This document shows positions 56,777 to 64,000 of a DNA stretch of 64,000 bases, one piece after another. The position numbers were made by a program, and so were the translations under genes. Under the pieces are notes generated by a model that did not search any database, was not told the DNA's origin, and saw only the letters and a list, made by a program, of their open reading frames with translations. Position 1 is the first letter of the stretch; every line of letters begins with the position of its first letter. The DNA comes from Pseudidiomarina sediminum DSM 21906. GTDB taxonomy: Bacteria; Pseudomonadota; Gammaproteobacteria; Enterobacterales; Alteromonadaceae. The stretch is taken from assembly GCF_000423165.1 (NCBI RefSeq), contig NZ_KE383983.1, positions 455,965 through 519,964 on the forward strand, written 5' to 3'.

Positions 56777-59041
56777 ATGCTGCGAGATTTGCAACGCATT
56801 GTTGAAGCTGTGAACCAGGCGCCAGATTTTGAGCTGGCGCTGCAAACCATGGTACAACAAGTAAAACAAGCGTTGCAGACCGACTCATGCACCGTTTATT
56901 TAGCCGATCACGAGCAGCAGCAATTCGCGCTTGCTGCGACCGACGGCCTCAATATCACCTCAGAACACCCTATCCATGTACCTTTTGGTGAGGGCGTTAT
57001 TTCGCTTGCCGCGCAACGCGAAGAGCCACTCAATATCGCTAATGCGACCCAACACCCGAAATTTTTAAAGCTTGATGCCGTTGATGAAGCGCGCTACCAC
57101 GCGATGTTGGCTGCTCCAGTAATCCATCGCCGCCGGGTGCTTGGGGTGCTGGCGGTACAGCAACAGCAAGACCGCGCCTTTACCCGTGATGAGGAAGCCT
57201 TTGTCGTGACCCTCGCGGCACAGCTTGCGGTCGTGATTGCCCATGCTGAAGCGAAAGGCTATTTGCGTACGGTGAAACAATCGCCTTGGTTGCAAGCGGT
57301 GAAAGGCTTAGCTGCCGCGCCAGGTGTTGCCATTGGTACCGCTTATGTGGTGCAGCCTCGGGCGAAATTAAGTGAGGTCACGCCGCGAAAAACCAATAAG
57401 CCAGAGCATGAAATTCGACGCTTTCGCTCGGCTGTGGCGCGCACGCGACAAGAGCTGCTCGAGCTCAGCGAACGCATGCGCGGTCAAATTGCTGATGAAA
57501 CGCTCGCCATTTTCGAGGTGTACCACGCCCTGCTTGATTCTGCGAGTTTAGGGCAAGAGGTGGAACAAACCATTAGTGATGGCTGGCGCGCGCAAACGGC
57601 GTTGAAAATTGTCGTTGAGAGTTTGGTCAATCAGTTTGAGAACCTTGATGATGACTATATCCGCGAGCGTGCTAGTGATGTTCGCGATCTTGGGCAGCGT
57701 ATTTTGTCGCACCTCAAAGAACGCAGCCGTGTGCACCATCAACCGCCGGAGCAATGTGTATTGGTGGCGGATGAAGTGACTGCGACGATGCTCGCGGAGT
57801 TGCCGCAAACCGAAATTGTCGGCATGGTCTCCATGCGTGGCTCGGGCAATTCACACGCTGCGATTATGGCGCGCAGCATGGGAATTCCAGCCGTCCTCGG
57901 CGCGGATGACGTCGAGCTTAGTGAGGTGGACGGGGAAACCTTAATCGTTGATGGTTACAACGGTGATGTTTTTATCAGTCCGCCGCTGCAAATTGAAAAC
58001 GAATATCGTGAGCTTGCCGAAGAAGAGCTGGAATTGCGGCAAAAAGTCGAACAAGCCCGCGGACGCCCGGTGGAAACCCTTGATGGCACGCCAATCAATT
58101 TACAGTTGAATGTGGGGCTGAACCTTGAGCGTGATTGGCTCGATGAGCTCGATATTACTGGGGTTGGCCTGTACCGCACCGAAATTCCTTTTATGATGCA
58201 TGAACGCTTGCCAACGGAAGATGAGCAAGTCGAAATTTATGCCCAAGTGCTGGAACAATTTAAAGCGGGCACTGTGGTAATGCGAACCCTAGATGTCGGC
58301 GGCGACAAACCGCTCCCGTATTTGCCGATGCAAGAAGAAAACCCCTTCTTAGGTTGGCGCGGTATTCGCATGACCCTTGATCACCCGGACATTTTTTTGG
58401 TGCAGATTCGCGCCATGTTAAGAGCCTCTATCGGGCGTGACAATCTCCATATTTTGTTGCCGATGATCACCAACGCCGACGAGGTGGATGAGGCAACCCG
58501 GATGATCAAGCAAGCTTACTACGAGGTTGCTGAGGAGCATGCGGAGATTACATTACCGGTGCCGCAAGTAGGCGTCATGCTGGAAGTACCAGCGATGATT
58601 TACCAGATGCACGCGATTGCTGATAAAATTGATTTTTTCTCGGTCGGTACCAATGACCTGACGCAATATTTGCTGGCCGTTGATCGTAATAATCAGCGTG
58701 TAGCGGGTTTGTTCGATGCGTTTCATCCGGCCGTGTTGTACGCTTTGAAACAGATCATTGAGCGCGCGAAAACCCTTGGCAAGCCAGTATCGGTCTGTGG
58801 CGAGTTGGCTGGCGAGCCAGGTGGCGCGATTTTGTTAATTGCCATGGGCTATCGTACGTTAAGTATGAATAGCTATACCGTGGATCGTATTCGGTGGATT
58901 ATTCGCCACAGTCGTACCAGTGATTTAGAGGCGATGCTGGAGCGGGCATTAGCAGCGCGCACCGCCCAAGAAGTACGAAAAATCGTGACGCTTACCCTTG
59001 AACAAGCAGGACTCGGCGGCTTCGTCCGCGCCGGAAGTTAA
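56777..59041 (+). CDS. ptsP: Nitrogen-PTS enzyme I, PtsP
   Basis: This enzyme I of the nitrogen phosphotransferase system takes phosphate from PEP and passes it to NPr. The 754 residues contain an N-terminal GAF sensor (about 5-165), which in relatives binds glutamine or 2-oxoglutarate. The phosphohistidine domain has SGNSHAAIMARSMG (His360), and a PEP-binding barrel follows with GLYRTEIPFMM, GWRGIRMTLDHP, FFSVGTNDLTQY and VCGELAGEP. It is followed by a TSUP permease gene instead of lgt directly. Confidence 0.97.
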   Translation: MLRDLQRIVEAVNQAPDFELALQTMVQQVKQALQTDSCTVYLADHEQQQFALAATDGLNITSEHPIHVPFGEGVISLAAQREEPLNIANATQHPKFLKLDAVDEARYHAMLAAPVIHRRRVLGVLAVQQQQDRAFTRDEEAFVVTLAAQLAVVIAHAEAKGYLRTVKQSPWLQAVKGLAAAPGVAIGTAYVVQPRAKLSEVTPRKTNKPEHEIRRFRSAVARTRQELLELSERMRGQIADETLAIFEVYHALLDSASLGQEVEQTISDGWRAQTALKIVVESLVNQFENLDDDYIRERASDVRDLGQRILSHLKERSRVHHQPPEQCVLVADEVTATMLAELPQTEIVGMVSMRGSGNSHAAIMARSMGIPAVLGADDVELSEVDGETLIVDGYNGDVFISPPLQIENEYRELAEEELELRQKVEQARGRPVETLDGTPINLQLNVGLNLERDWLDELDITGVGLYRTEIPFMMHERLPTEDEQVEIYAQVLEQFKAGTVVMRTLDVGGDKPLPYLPMQEENPFLGWRGIRMTLDHPDIFLVQIRAMLRASIGRDNLHILLPMITNADEVDEATRMIKQAYYEVAEEHAEITLPVPQVGVMLEVPAMIYQMHAIADKIDFFSVGTNDLTQYLLAVDRNNQRVAGLFDAFHPAVLYALKQIIERAKTLGKPVSVCGELAGEPGGAILLIAMGYRTLSMNSYTVDRIRWIIRHSRTSDLEAMLERALAARTAQEVRKIVTLTLEQAGLGGFVRAGS

Positions 59042-59066
59042 ACCCATGAAGTGTTAAGGAGTCGAT

Positions 59067-59858
59067 GTGCTCATCACAGGTTGGTTGTGGTGTATTGCTG
59101 GTGGTGTCATCGCCGGGCTACTTGCCGGAATGTTGGGTATTGGTGGTGGCCTGGTGATTGTCCCGCTACTGATTTATCTTTTGCCTTTGCTAGGTGTACC
59201 GGCGGAACTTGTGGTGCAAATGGCCATCGCGACGAGTTTAGCGACGATTGTCATGACCACCTTAAGCTCGGCACGTTCGCATTATCGGCATGGTCAAATC
59301 AGCTGGTTTTGGGTGCGACGCTTAATCCCGGGGCTCATGTTAGGTGCGTTGCTTGGCGCTTGGTTGGCCACGCAATTGAAACCTGAATGGTTGCAGCGCA
59401 TTTTTTCCATTGTTTTATTGATTTTGTCGGTGCGCATGTTAATTCCACAACGCACCGGTGAGCCTTTGACCGATGTTTCGAAGCGGTTGTTGGGTGTCAT
59501 TAGTGCAATGGTTGGCAGTTTGTCAGCGTTGGTTGGCATTGGTGGCGGCTCGTTAACGGTGCCGCTGTTACAACGTCTGCGTGTGCCGATCCGGCAAGCT
59601 ATCGCGGTGTCATCGGTCGGGAGTTTGAGCATCGGTGTGAGTGCTGTGATAGCCTTTGTCGTGCTTGGTCAACGGATGCCCAGTGAAGGCGGCTTGTTTG
59701 GCTATGTTCATGGACCGGCGTGGTTGGCGATATCGATTGCCTCAATGCTATGTGCGCCGTTAGGTGCCGCGTTAACACAACGCATTCCAGTAAAACGTTT
59801 GCAGCAATTTTTTGCTGGCTTTTTAGTCGTGATTTCGATCGAATTATTTATAGGATAA
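59067..59858 (+). CDS. TauE/SafE (TSUP) family membrane permease
   Basis: The 263-residue protein has about eight hydrophobic helices in two repeats. Each repeat opens with a glycine-rich stretch: AGLLAGMLGIGGGLVIVPLL (about 12-31) and GSLSALVGIGGGSLTVPLL (about 150-168). This double GIGGG signature defines TSUP, whose members move sulfur-containing or other organic anions. The exact substrate is unknown. A GTG start follows AAGGAG. The gene is inserted between ptsP and lgt, 3 bp before lgt, so it is part of that operon. Confidence 0.92.
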   Translation: MLITGWLWCIAGGVIAGLLAGMLGIGGGLVIVPLLIYLLPLLGVPAELVVQMAIATSLATIVMTTLSSARSHYRHGQISWFWVRRLIPGLMLGALLGAWLATQLKPEWLQRIFSIVLLILSVRMLIPQRTGEPLTDVSKRLLGVISAMVGSLSALVGIGGGSLTVPLLQRLRVPIRQAIAVSSVGSLSIGVSAVIAFVVLGQRMPSEGGLFGYVHGPAWLAISIASMLCAPLGAALTQRIPVKRLQQFFAGFLVVISIELFIG

Positions 59859-59861
59859 ACC

Positions 59862-60686
59862 ATGCAACCTGAGTATTTGATGCATCCCAACATCGACCCA
59901 GTGATCGTTTCTGTGGGTCCTCTCGCTGTGCGTTGGTATGGCTTGATGTATTTACTTGGCTTAGCGTTCGCGTTTTGGTGGGGCAGTCGTCAGGTAAAGC
60001 AACCCCGCCATAGCCAAGCTGGCTGGACGGAAAAACGTTTTAGTGATCTGGTATTTTGGTCTTTTATGGGCGTCATTCTTGGCGGTCGCATCGGCTACGT
60101 GTTGTTCTACAAGTTTGCAGACTTTATCGCTAATCCACTGTTTTTGTTTGATGTGTTAAACGGCGGTATGTCGTTTCATGGTGGCCTGTTGGGGGTCATT
60201 ACGGTACTTGCCATTTTTGCCAAGAAAACCCAAATGCCACTATTACGGGTCGGCGATTTTGTCGCGCCTTTAGTACCTGTTGGGCTGGGTTTTGGCCGTA
60301 TCGGCAACTTTATCAACGGCGAGCTTTGGGGCCGCGTCAGCGACGTACCTTGGGCCATGGTGTTCCCTGATGCGGGCCCTGACCCGCGCCACCCTTCGCA
60401 GTTGTACCAAGCCTTTTTAGAGGGTGCAGTATTGTTTGCGCTATTAGCTTTCTTTGCGCGCAAGCCACGGCCGATGGGAGCCGTAAGTGGCCTATTCTTG
60501 ATCGGTTATGGCTGTGCGCGTTTCGTGGTTGAGTTTTTCCGCCAACCTGATGCGCATCTGGGCTTGTTGTCGCTTGGCTGGTCCATGGGGCAGTGGTTGT
60601 CGCTACCAATGATCTTGATCGGCGCGGCAATGATGGTTTGGGCGTATCGCAGCAAGGGCAACACAGCAGCAAAAGGTGCCGCATGA
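59862..60686 (+). CDS. lgt: Phosphatidylglycerol-prolipoprotein diacylglyceryl transferase
   Basis: Lgt attaches diacylglycerol to the lipobox Cys, the first step for lipoproteins such as those at 13526, 23491 and 30322. The 274-residue membrane protein has [46 protein letters not shown] with the essential His, and [30 protein letters not shown] follows, then DAHLG near the C-terminus. Its TGA overlaps the thyA start (ATGA). Confidence 0.98.
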   Translation: MQPEYLMHPNIDPVIVSVGPLAVRWYGLMYLLGLAFAFWWGSRQVKQPRHSQAGWTEKRFSDLVFWSFMGVILGGRIGYVLFYKFADFIANPLFLFDVLNGGMSFHGGLLGVITVLAIFAKKTQMPLLRVGDFVAPLVPVGLGFGRIGNFINGELWGRVSDVPWAMVFPDAGPDPRHPSQLYQAFLEGAVLFALLAFFARKPRPMGAVSGLFLIGYGCARFVVEFFRQPDAHLGLLSLGWSMGQWLSLPMILIGAAMMVWAYRSKGNTAAKGAA

Positions 60687-61534
60687 AACAATACTTAGAT
60701 TTGTGCCAACGCATCATTGATGAAGGCGTGTGGGTGGAGAATGAACGCACTGGTAAACGTTGCCTGACAGTCATTAATGCTGATCTTGAGTACGACGTTG
60801 CAAACAATCAGTTTCCATTGATCACCACACGTAAGAGCTTTTATAAAGCGGCCATCGCCGAATTTATCGGTTACATTCGAGGCTATGACAACGCCGCAGA
60901 TTTTCGCAAAATTGGCGCCAAAACATGGGACGCCAATGCCAACTTGAATGAGGCGTGGTTAAACAACCCGCACCGTCGTGGCGAAGATGACATGGGGCGC
61001 GTGTATGGTGTGCAAGGGCGCGCCTGGGCAAAGCCAGATGGTGGTACGGTCGACCAGCTGCGTAAAGTCGTCGATAACCTTAAAGCTGGGCGCGATGACC
61101 GTGGTGAAATCATCAGCTTTTATAATCCTGGTGAGTTTCATATGGGCTGTTTGCGCCCCTGTATGCACACTCATAATTTCTCGTTGTTAGGCGACACGCT
61201 ATACCTGACTAGCTACCAACGGTCATGCGATGTACCTTTAGGGCTTAACTTTAACCAAGTGCAAGTGTTCACTTTCCTTGCCTTGATGGCGCAAATTACT
61301 GGCCATAAACCAGGCAAAGCCTTCCATAAAATCGTCAATGCGCATATTTATGAAGACCAACTTGAGTTGATGCGCGACGTACAACTCAAACGTGACCCCT
61401 TTCCAGCGCCACGGTTAGAAATCAATCCTGACATCACGTCGCTCGAAGATCTCGAGACGTGGGTCACCATGGATGATTTCAAAGTGCATGATTATCAGCA
61501 TCATGACGCAATCAGTTATCCATTTAGTGTGTAG
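60683..61534 (+). CDS. thyA: Thymidylate synthase ThyA, divergent long form
   Basis: ThyA methylates dUMP to dTMP with methylene-tetrahydrofolate and yields dihydrofolate for folA. From ATG 60683 it has 283 residues. The catalytic Cys160 sits in [14 protein letters not shown] instead of the usual APCHAFFQF. The downstream [14 protein letters not shown] and [12 protein letters not shown] match the nucleotide-binding and His/Tyr motifs. The N-terminal half, with [15 protein letters not shown], is diverged from E. coli ThyA. The start overlaps the lgt stop. The frame is open upstream inside lgt, but that part is not coding. Confidence 0.95.
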   Translation: MKQYLDLCQRIIDEGVWVENERTGKRCLTVINADLEYDVANNQFPLITTRKSFYKAAIAEFIGYIRGYDNAADFRKIGAKTWDANANLNEAWLNNPHRRGEDDMGRVYGVQGRAWAKPDGGTVDQLRKVVDNLKAGRDDRGEIISFYNPGEFHMGCLRPCMHTHNFSLLGDTLYLTSYQRSCDVPLGLNFNQVQVFTFLALMAQITGHKPGKAFHKIVNAHIYEDQLELMRDVQLKRDPFPAPRLEINPDITSLEDLETWVTMDDFKVHDYQHHDAISYPFSV

Positions 61535-61550
61535 GTAGTGATAAGTAACT

Positions 61551-62324
61551 ATGGCAGATGAGAAGTTTTCTGGGATTGGTCGGGTGTATGGTGATGCCGC
61601 ACTCAATCGGTTTGCACAACAGCACGTTGCCGTGATCGGGCTTGGCGGTGTCGGCTCGTGGGCGGTGGAGGCCTTAGCGCGTTCTGGCGTTGGTGGCCTT
61701 ACCTTGATCGATCTTGATGATGTTTGTGTGACCAATATCAATCGTCAGCTGCCTGCGCTGACGACCACGGTGGGGCAACTTAAAACGGCAGTGTTGGCTG
61801 AGCGTGTGAAAGCCATTAACCCAGCTTGTGAGGTGCGCGTCATTGATGACTTTCTGGCTGCGGAGAATCTGGCCGAGTATCTCGGTGAGCCGGTGACAGG
61901 TGTGCTTGATGCCATTGATAGTGTGAACGTGAAAGCAGCATTGATCGCGTGGTGCAAGCGACGTAAGTTGCCGCTGGTGGTTTGCGGTGGTGCCGGTGGG
62001 CAAGTCGACCCTGGGCAGGTGACCTCGACCGATCTTGCCAAAGCAACACAAGATCCCTTGCTCGCAAAAGTACGCTCGATGCTCCGTCGTGACTACAATT
62101 TTTCGCGGAACCCGAGTCGTAGTTTTGGCGTGAAAGCCGTGTACTCGACAGAACAGTTACGTTACCCGCAAGGCGATGGCAGTTGGAGTCATGCCAAGCC
62201 GGGCAGCGGCAGTATGCGCATGGACTGCAGTACAGGATTCGGCGCGGCGATGCCGGTCACCTGCACCTTTGCTATGCATGCTGTGGCACTGTTGCTAGAA
62301 AAGTTAGAACGAAGCAAGGACTGA
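61551..62324 (+). CDS. tcdA: tRNA threonylcarbamoyladenosine dehydratase TcdA (CsdL)
   Basis: This E1-like enzyme uses ATP to cyclise t6A37 of tRNA to ct6A. The 257 residues contain the adenylating fold HVAVIGLGGVGSWAVEALARSG (about 25-46), DLDDVCVTNINRQLPAL and DAIDSVNVKAALI. A C-terminal region with KPGSGSMRMDCSTGFGAAMPVT completes the family pattern. A SufE/CsdE-like gene lies close by. CsdE and the CsdA desulfurase are known partners in E. coli, but no csdA is visible here. Confidence 0.96.
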   Translation: MADEKFSGIGRVYGDAALNRFAQQHVAVIGLGGVGSWAVEALARSGVGGLTLIDLDDVCVTNINRQLPALTTTVGQLKTAVLAERVKAINPACEVRVIDDFLAAENLAEYLGEPVTGVLDAIDSVNVKAALIAWCKRRKLPLVVCGGAGGQVDPGQVTSTDLAKATQDPLLAKVRSMLRRDYNFSRNPSRSFGVKAVYSTEQLRYPQGDGSWSHAKPGSGSMRMDCSTGFGAAMPVTCTFAMHAVALLLEKLERSKD

Positions 62325-62326
62325 GA

Positions 62327-62827
62327 ATGAAGCTTTTTATGTTCTATATCGGCGGTTCAGCGCCGAAAGCGAATATTGAAGTACATGATATTCGTTTTGT
62401 TGCCGGGGAAAATGTCGAGGCGTGTTACCCAGCACTGCGCCGTGATTGGTACGGCACCTTAAAAGGGTTGCACTTGGACAGCTATGTGCAGGTGCATCAT
62501 GTGGATGGTTATCGTATTGAACTTAAACGTGAGCCAAGCTCGCAGCCCCAGCGGTTATGGTTTGTCAATTTCGGTGGTTATTATCCGAACCGTTTGGCCG
62601 AATTCCATGATTTCACCTTAGTGGTGGCCAAGAGCGCTGATGAGGCCAAGCGCGTGGGCTATCAACGTTTGCTGACGGACAGTATCGAGCCGCACAAAGA
62701 CGACCTTTATGATGTCGATAATTGCCTGAACGTGGAGCTCCTTGATGGCTGGCATGTTCACCTTGAAAAAGACGGCATTGAACAGCCGTTGGTGCCGGAT
62801 TGGTCCGGTTATGAAGTGATTGCTTAG
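62327..62827 (+). CDS. DUF1543-family protein
   Basis: The 166-residue cytosolic protein is read from ATG 62327 (MKLFMFYIGGSAPKANIEVHD), 2 bp after tcdA. It carries the DUF1543 pattern twice. The first copy is EVHDIRFVAGENVEACYPALRRDWYGT with LHLDSYVQV. The second is LAEFHDFTLVVAKSADEAKRVG with PHKDDLYDVDNCLNV, suggesting a tandem duplication of one alpha/beta module. Function is unknown. It overlaps the convergent csdE-like gene by 4 bp. Confidence 0.88.
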   Translation: MKLFMFYIGGSAPKANIEVHDIRFVAGENVEACYPALRRDWYGTLKGLHLDSYVQVHHVDGYRIELKREPSSQPQRLWFVNFGGYYPNRLAEFHDFTLVVAKSADEAKRVGYQRLLTDSIEPHKDDLYDVDNCLNVELLDGWHVHLEKDGIEQPLVPDWSGYEVIA

Positions 62828-63228
62828 CTTGCCTGCTGTTGAATCCGCGCCACTACGTTGCGCAAACCATTGCGGCGCGAGACACTGACCAACTCATTGA
62901 GTTGTAGCGCCGCAAAATAGGCATCAAGATCAAAGTGTTTCACTTGCTCTGCCGTGGCACCGTTCAATGCGTGGTAGAGCAGCGCCAATAAGCCCTTAAT
63001 GACCCGTGACGGACTATCAAGCATCAGTTGATAGCCTTTGCTGCTACCACTTACCTTTAACCACACTTGTGCTTCACAGCCTTTCACTTCGTCGTCAGCG
63101 TGTCGCAAGGCTTGGCTGAATTCAGGTAAGTACTTGGCCTGTTCGATAATAAACTTAAGTCGCTGCGGGTACGCTCGCGCTTGCTGCTGTAGCTTTTGAA
63201 GATCGCTTTCGTTCAATTTCCCGTACAC
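62824..63228 (-). CDS. csdE: SufE/CsdE-family sulfur acceptor protein
   Basis: The 134-residue SufE-fold protein accepts persulfide sulfur from a cysteine desulfurase. Cys51 is in EVKGCEAQVWLKV, the SufE active-site pattern, and the C-terminus SVSRRNGLRNVVARI is family-typical. I favour CsdE over SufE because tcdA is adjacent and no suf genes are present, but the two cannot be separated by eye. The GNLxxR-type partner surface cannot be checked. It is convergent with the DUF1543 gene. Confidence 0.88.
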   Translation of the reverse strand: MYGKLNESDLQKLQQQARAYPQRLKFIIEQAKYLPEFSQALRHADDEVKGCEAQVWLKVSGSSKGYQLMLDSPSRVIKGLLALLYHALNGATAEQVKHFDLDAYFAALQLNELVSVSRRNGLRNVVARIQQQAS

Positions 63229-63360
63229 AACAACTCCAGTGAAAAAGTGCTCAATGCGCTGAAAAGAGGGTTGAATAGTACCATTTCTGCCCCGATCAAT
63301 GTTAATCTTGAGAGCGAAAAATTAAACCTAAAACATCACTAACGTAACGGGAACGATAAC

Positions 63361-64000
63361 ATGAAGATATTAGTGGCGGTGAAACGCGTCATTGATTACA
63401 ACGTGAAGGTGCGTGTCAAAGCTGACCAATCTGACGTTGATCTGGCGAACGTAAAAATGGCGCTGAATCCGTTCTGTGAAATTGCAGTAGAAGAAGCGGT
63501 ACGTCTGAAAGAACAGGGTATCGCAGACGAAGTTGTGGTCGTTTCTATCGGCCCTAAAGCTGTCCAAGAACAATTACGCACCGCGTTAGCCTTAGGCGCG
63601 GATCGTGCGATTCAAGTTGAAACTGAAGAGTTACCTGACTCGCTTGCGGTCGCCAAGTTACTCAAAGGTGTGGTGGAAAAAGAGCAACCACAACTGGTTA
63701 TTTTGGGTAAACAAGCGATTGACTCGGATAACAACCAGACCGGTCAAATGCTTGGCGCTTTGACAGGCATGCCACAAGGTACCTTTGCATCGAAAGTCGA
63801 TATGGCTGACGGTAGTGTTAATGTGACACGTGAAGTCGACGGCGGCTTGCAAACTGTGAAACTTAACTTACCGGCGATTGTGACTACCGATTTGCGATTG
63901 AATGAACCGCGTTACGCGTCATTGCCGAATATCATGAAAGCCAAGCGTAAACCTCTTGATGTGACCACCCCTGATGAACTTGGTGTGGCAGTCACACGCA
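63361..64000 (+). CDS. etfB: Electron transfer flavoprotein beta subunit (5' part)
   Basis: The gene starts at ATG 63361 behind a GGGA-type site and runs off the right edge after 213 codons (a full EtfB is about 250). [38 protein letters not shown], the AMP-binding [20 protein letters not shown] and [16 protein letters not shown] are diagnostic. EtfAB carries electrons from acyl-CoA dehydrogenases to the ETF:quinone oxidoreductase. etfA is expected next. The 132-bp gap before it has no clear structure. Confidence 0.96.
   Translation, partial: MKILVAVKRVIDYNVKVRVKADQSDVDLANVKMALNPFCEIAVEEAVRLKEQGIADEVVVVSIGPKAVQEQLRTALALGADRAIQVETEELPDSLAVAKLLKGVVEKEQPQLVILGKQAIDSDNNQTGQMLGALTGMPQGTFASKVDMADGSVNVTREVDGGLQTVKLNLPAIVTTDLRLNEPRYASLPNIMKAKRKPLDVTTPDELGVAVTR

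Noticed and set aside
62183-62326. Longer DUF1543 reading overlapping tcdA
   Set aside because: This part is an out-of-frame translation of the conserved tcdA C-terminus. The ATG at 62327 starts the recognisable family sequence.

Overview
This is 64 kb of ordinary, gene-dense chromosome from a gammaproteobacterium, with coding density above 90 percent, G+C near one half by eye, and no rRNA, tRNA, phage, insertion sequence or CRISPR array that I could see. Gene content and order (pilD-C-B-A/nadC/ampDE/pdhR-aceEF-lpd, argR/mdh, rplU-rpmA-obgE-folA, mutH/rppH-ptsP-lgt-thyA, a stand-alone HPt protein beside ArcA, rhombosortase, DUF3718- and DUF2982-like proteins) point to Alteromonadales. My best guess is the Idiomarinaceae, inferred from protein character without any search.

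Layout. 1-4100: type IV pilus genes pilD (partial), pilC, pilB and pilA on the minus strand. The pilA leader is long and carries a convincing class I c-di-GMP riboswitch behind a sigma70 promoter that abuts nadC. 4100-13340: nadC, divergent from ampD-ampE, then the pyruvate dehydrogenase locus pdhR-aceE-aceF-lpdA with a near-perfect PdhR operator. 13390-25900: a heptad-repeat element, a lipoprotein M13 metallopeptidase, a copper/silver efflux set (small His/Met/Cys-rich protein, CusB-like, CusA-like with the methionine triad), a second convergent RND pump with its adaptor and a divergent LysR regulator, and a small secreted protein antisense to the end of the LysR gene.

26100-36400: acnB, a tubulin-tyrosine-ligase-like ATP-grasp protein, a small membrane protein, a DUF885 lipoprotein, a DyP-type peroxidase, argR, mdh, a rhombosortase and ispB. 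36400-44300: a second heptad-repeat element, rplU-rpmA-obgE-folA, a DUF3718-like protein, a secreted S33 hydrolase and a NatAB-like exporter. 44300-48400 (minus strand): a flavin amine oxidase, a GNAT with a Cys cluster, ahcY with its partner adenosine kinase, and folE2.

48500-54740: an HPt protein convergent with ArcA. Upstream of arcA is a tightly packed minus-strand operon: retropepsin-like protease, RimK, M14 deacylase, RsmC and a histidine kinase. 54800-64000: a membrane protein, mutH, rppH, ptsP, a TSUP permease, lgt, thyA, tcdA, a DUF1543 protein, a SufE/CsdE-like protein and the start of etfB.

The observations most worth following are the pilA riboswitch, the pair of intergenic elements sharing one architecture but built from different heptads, the RimK/protease/M14 cluster with a separate TTL-like ligase, and the split Arc phosphorelay.
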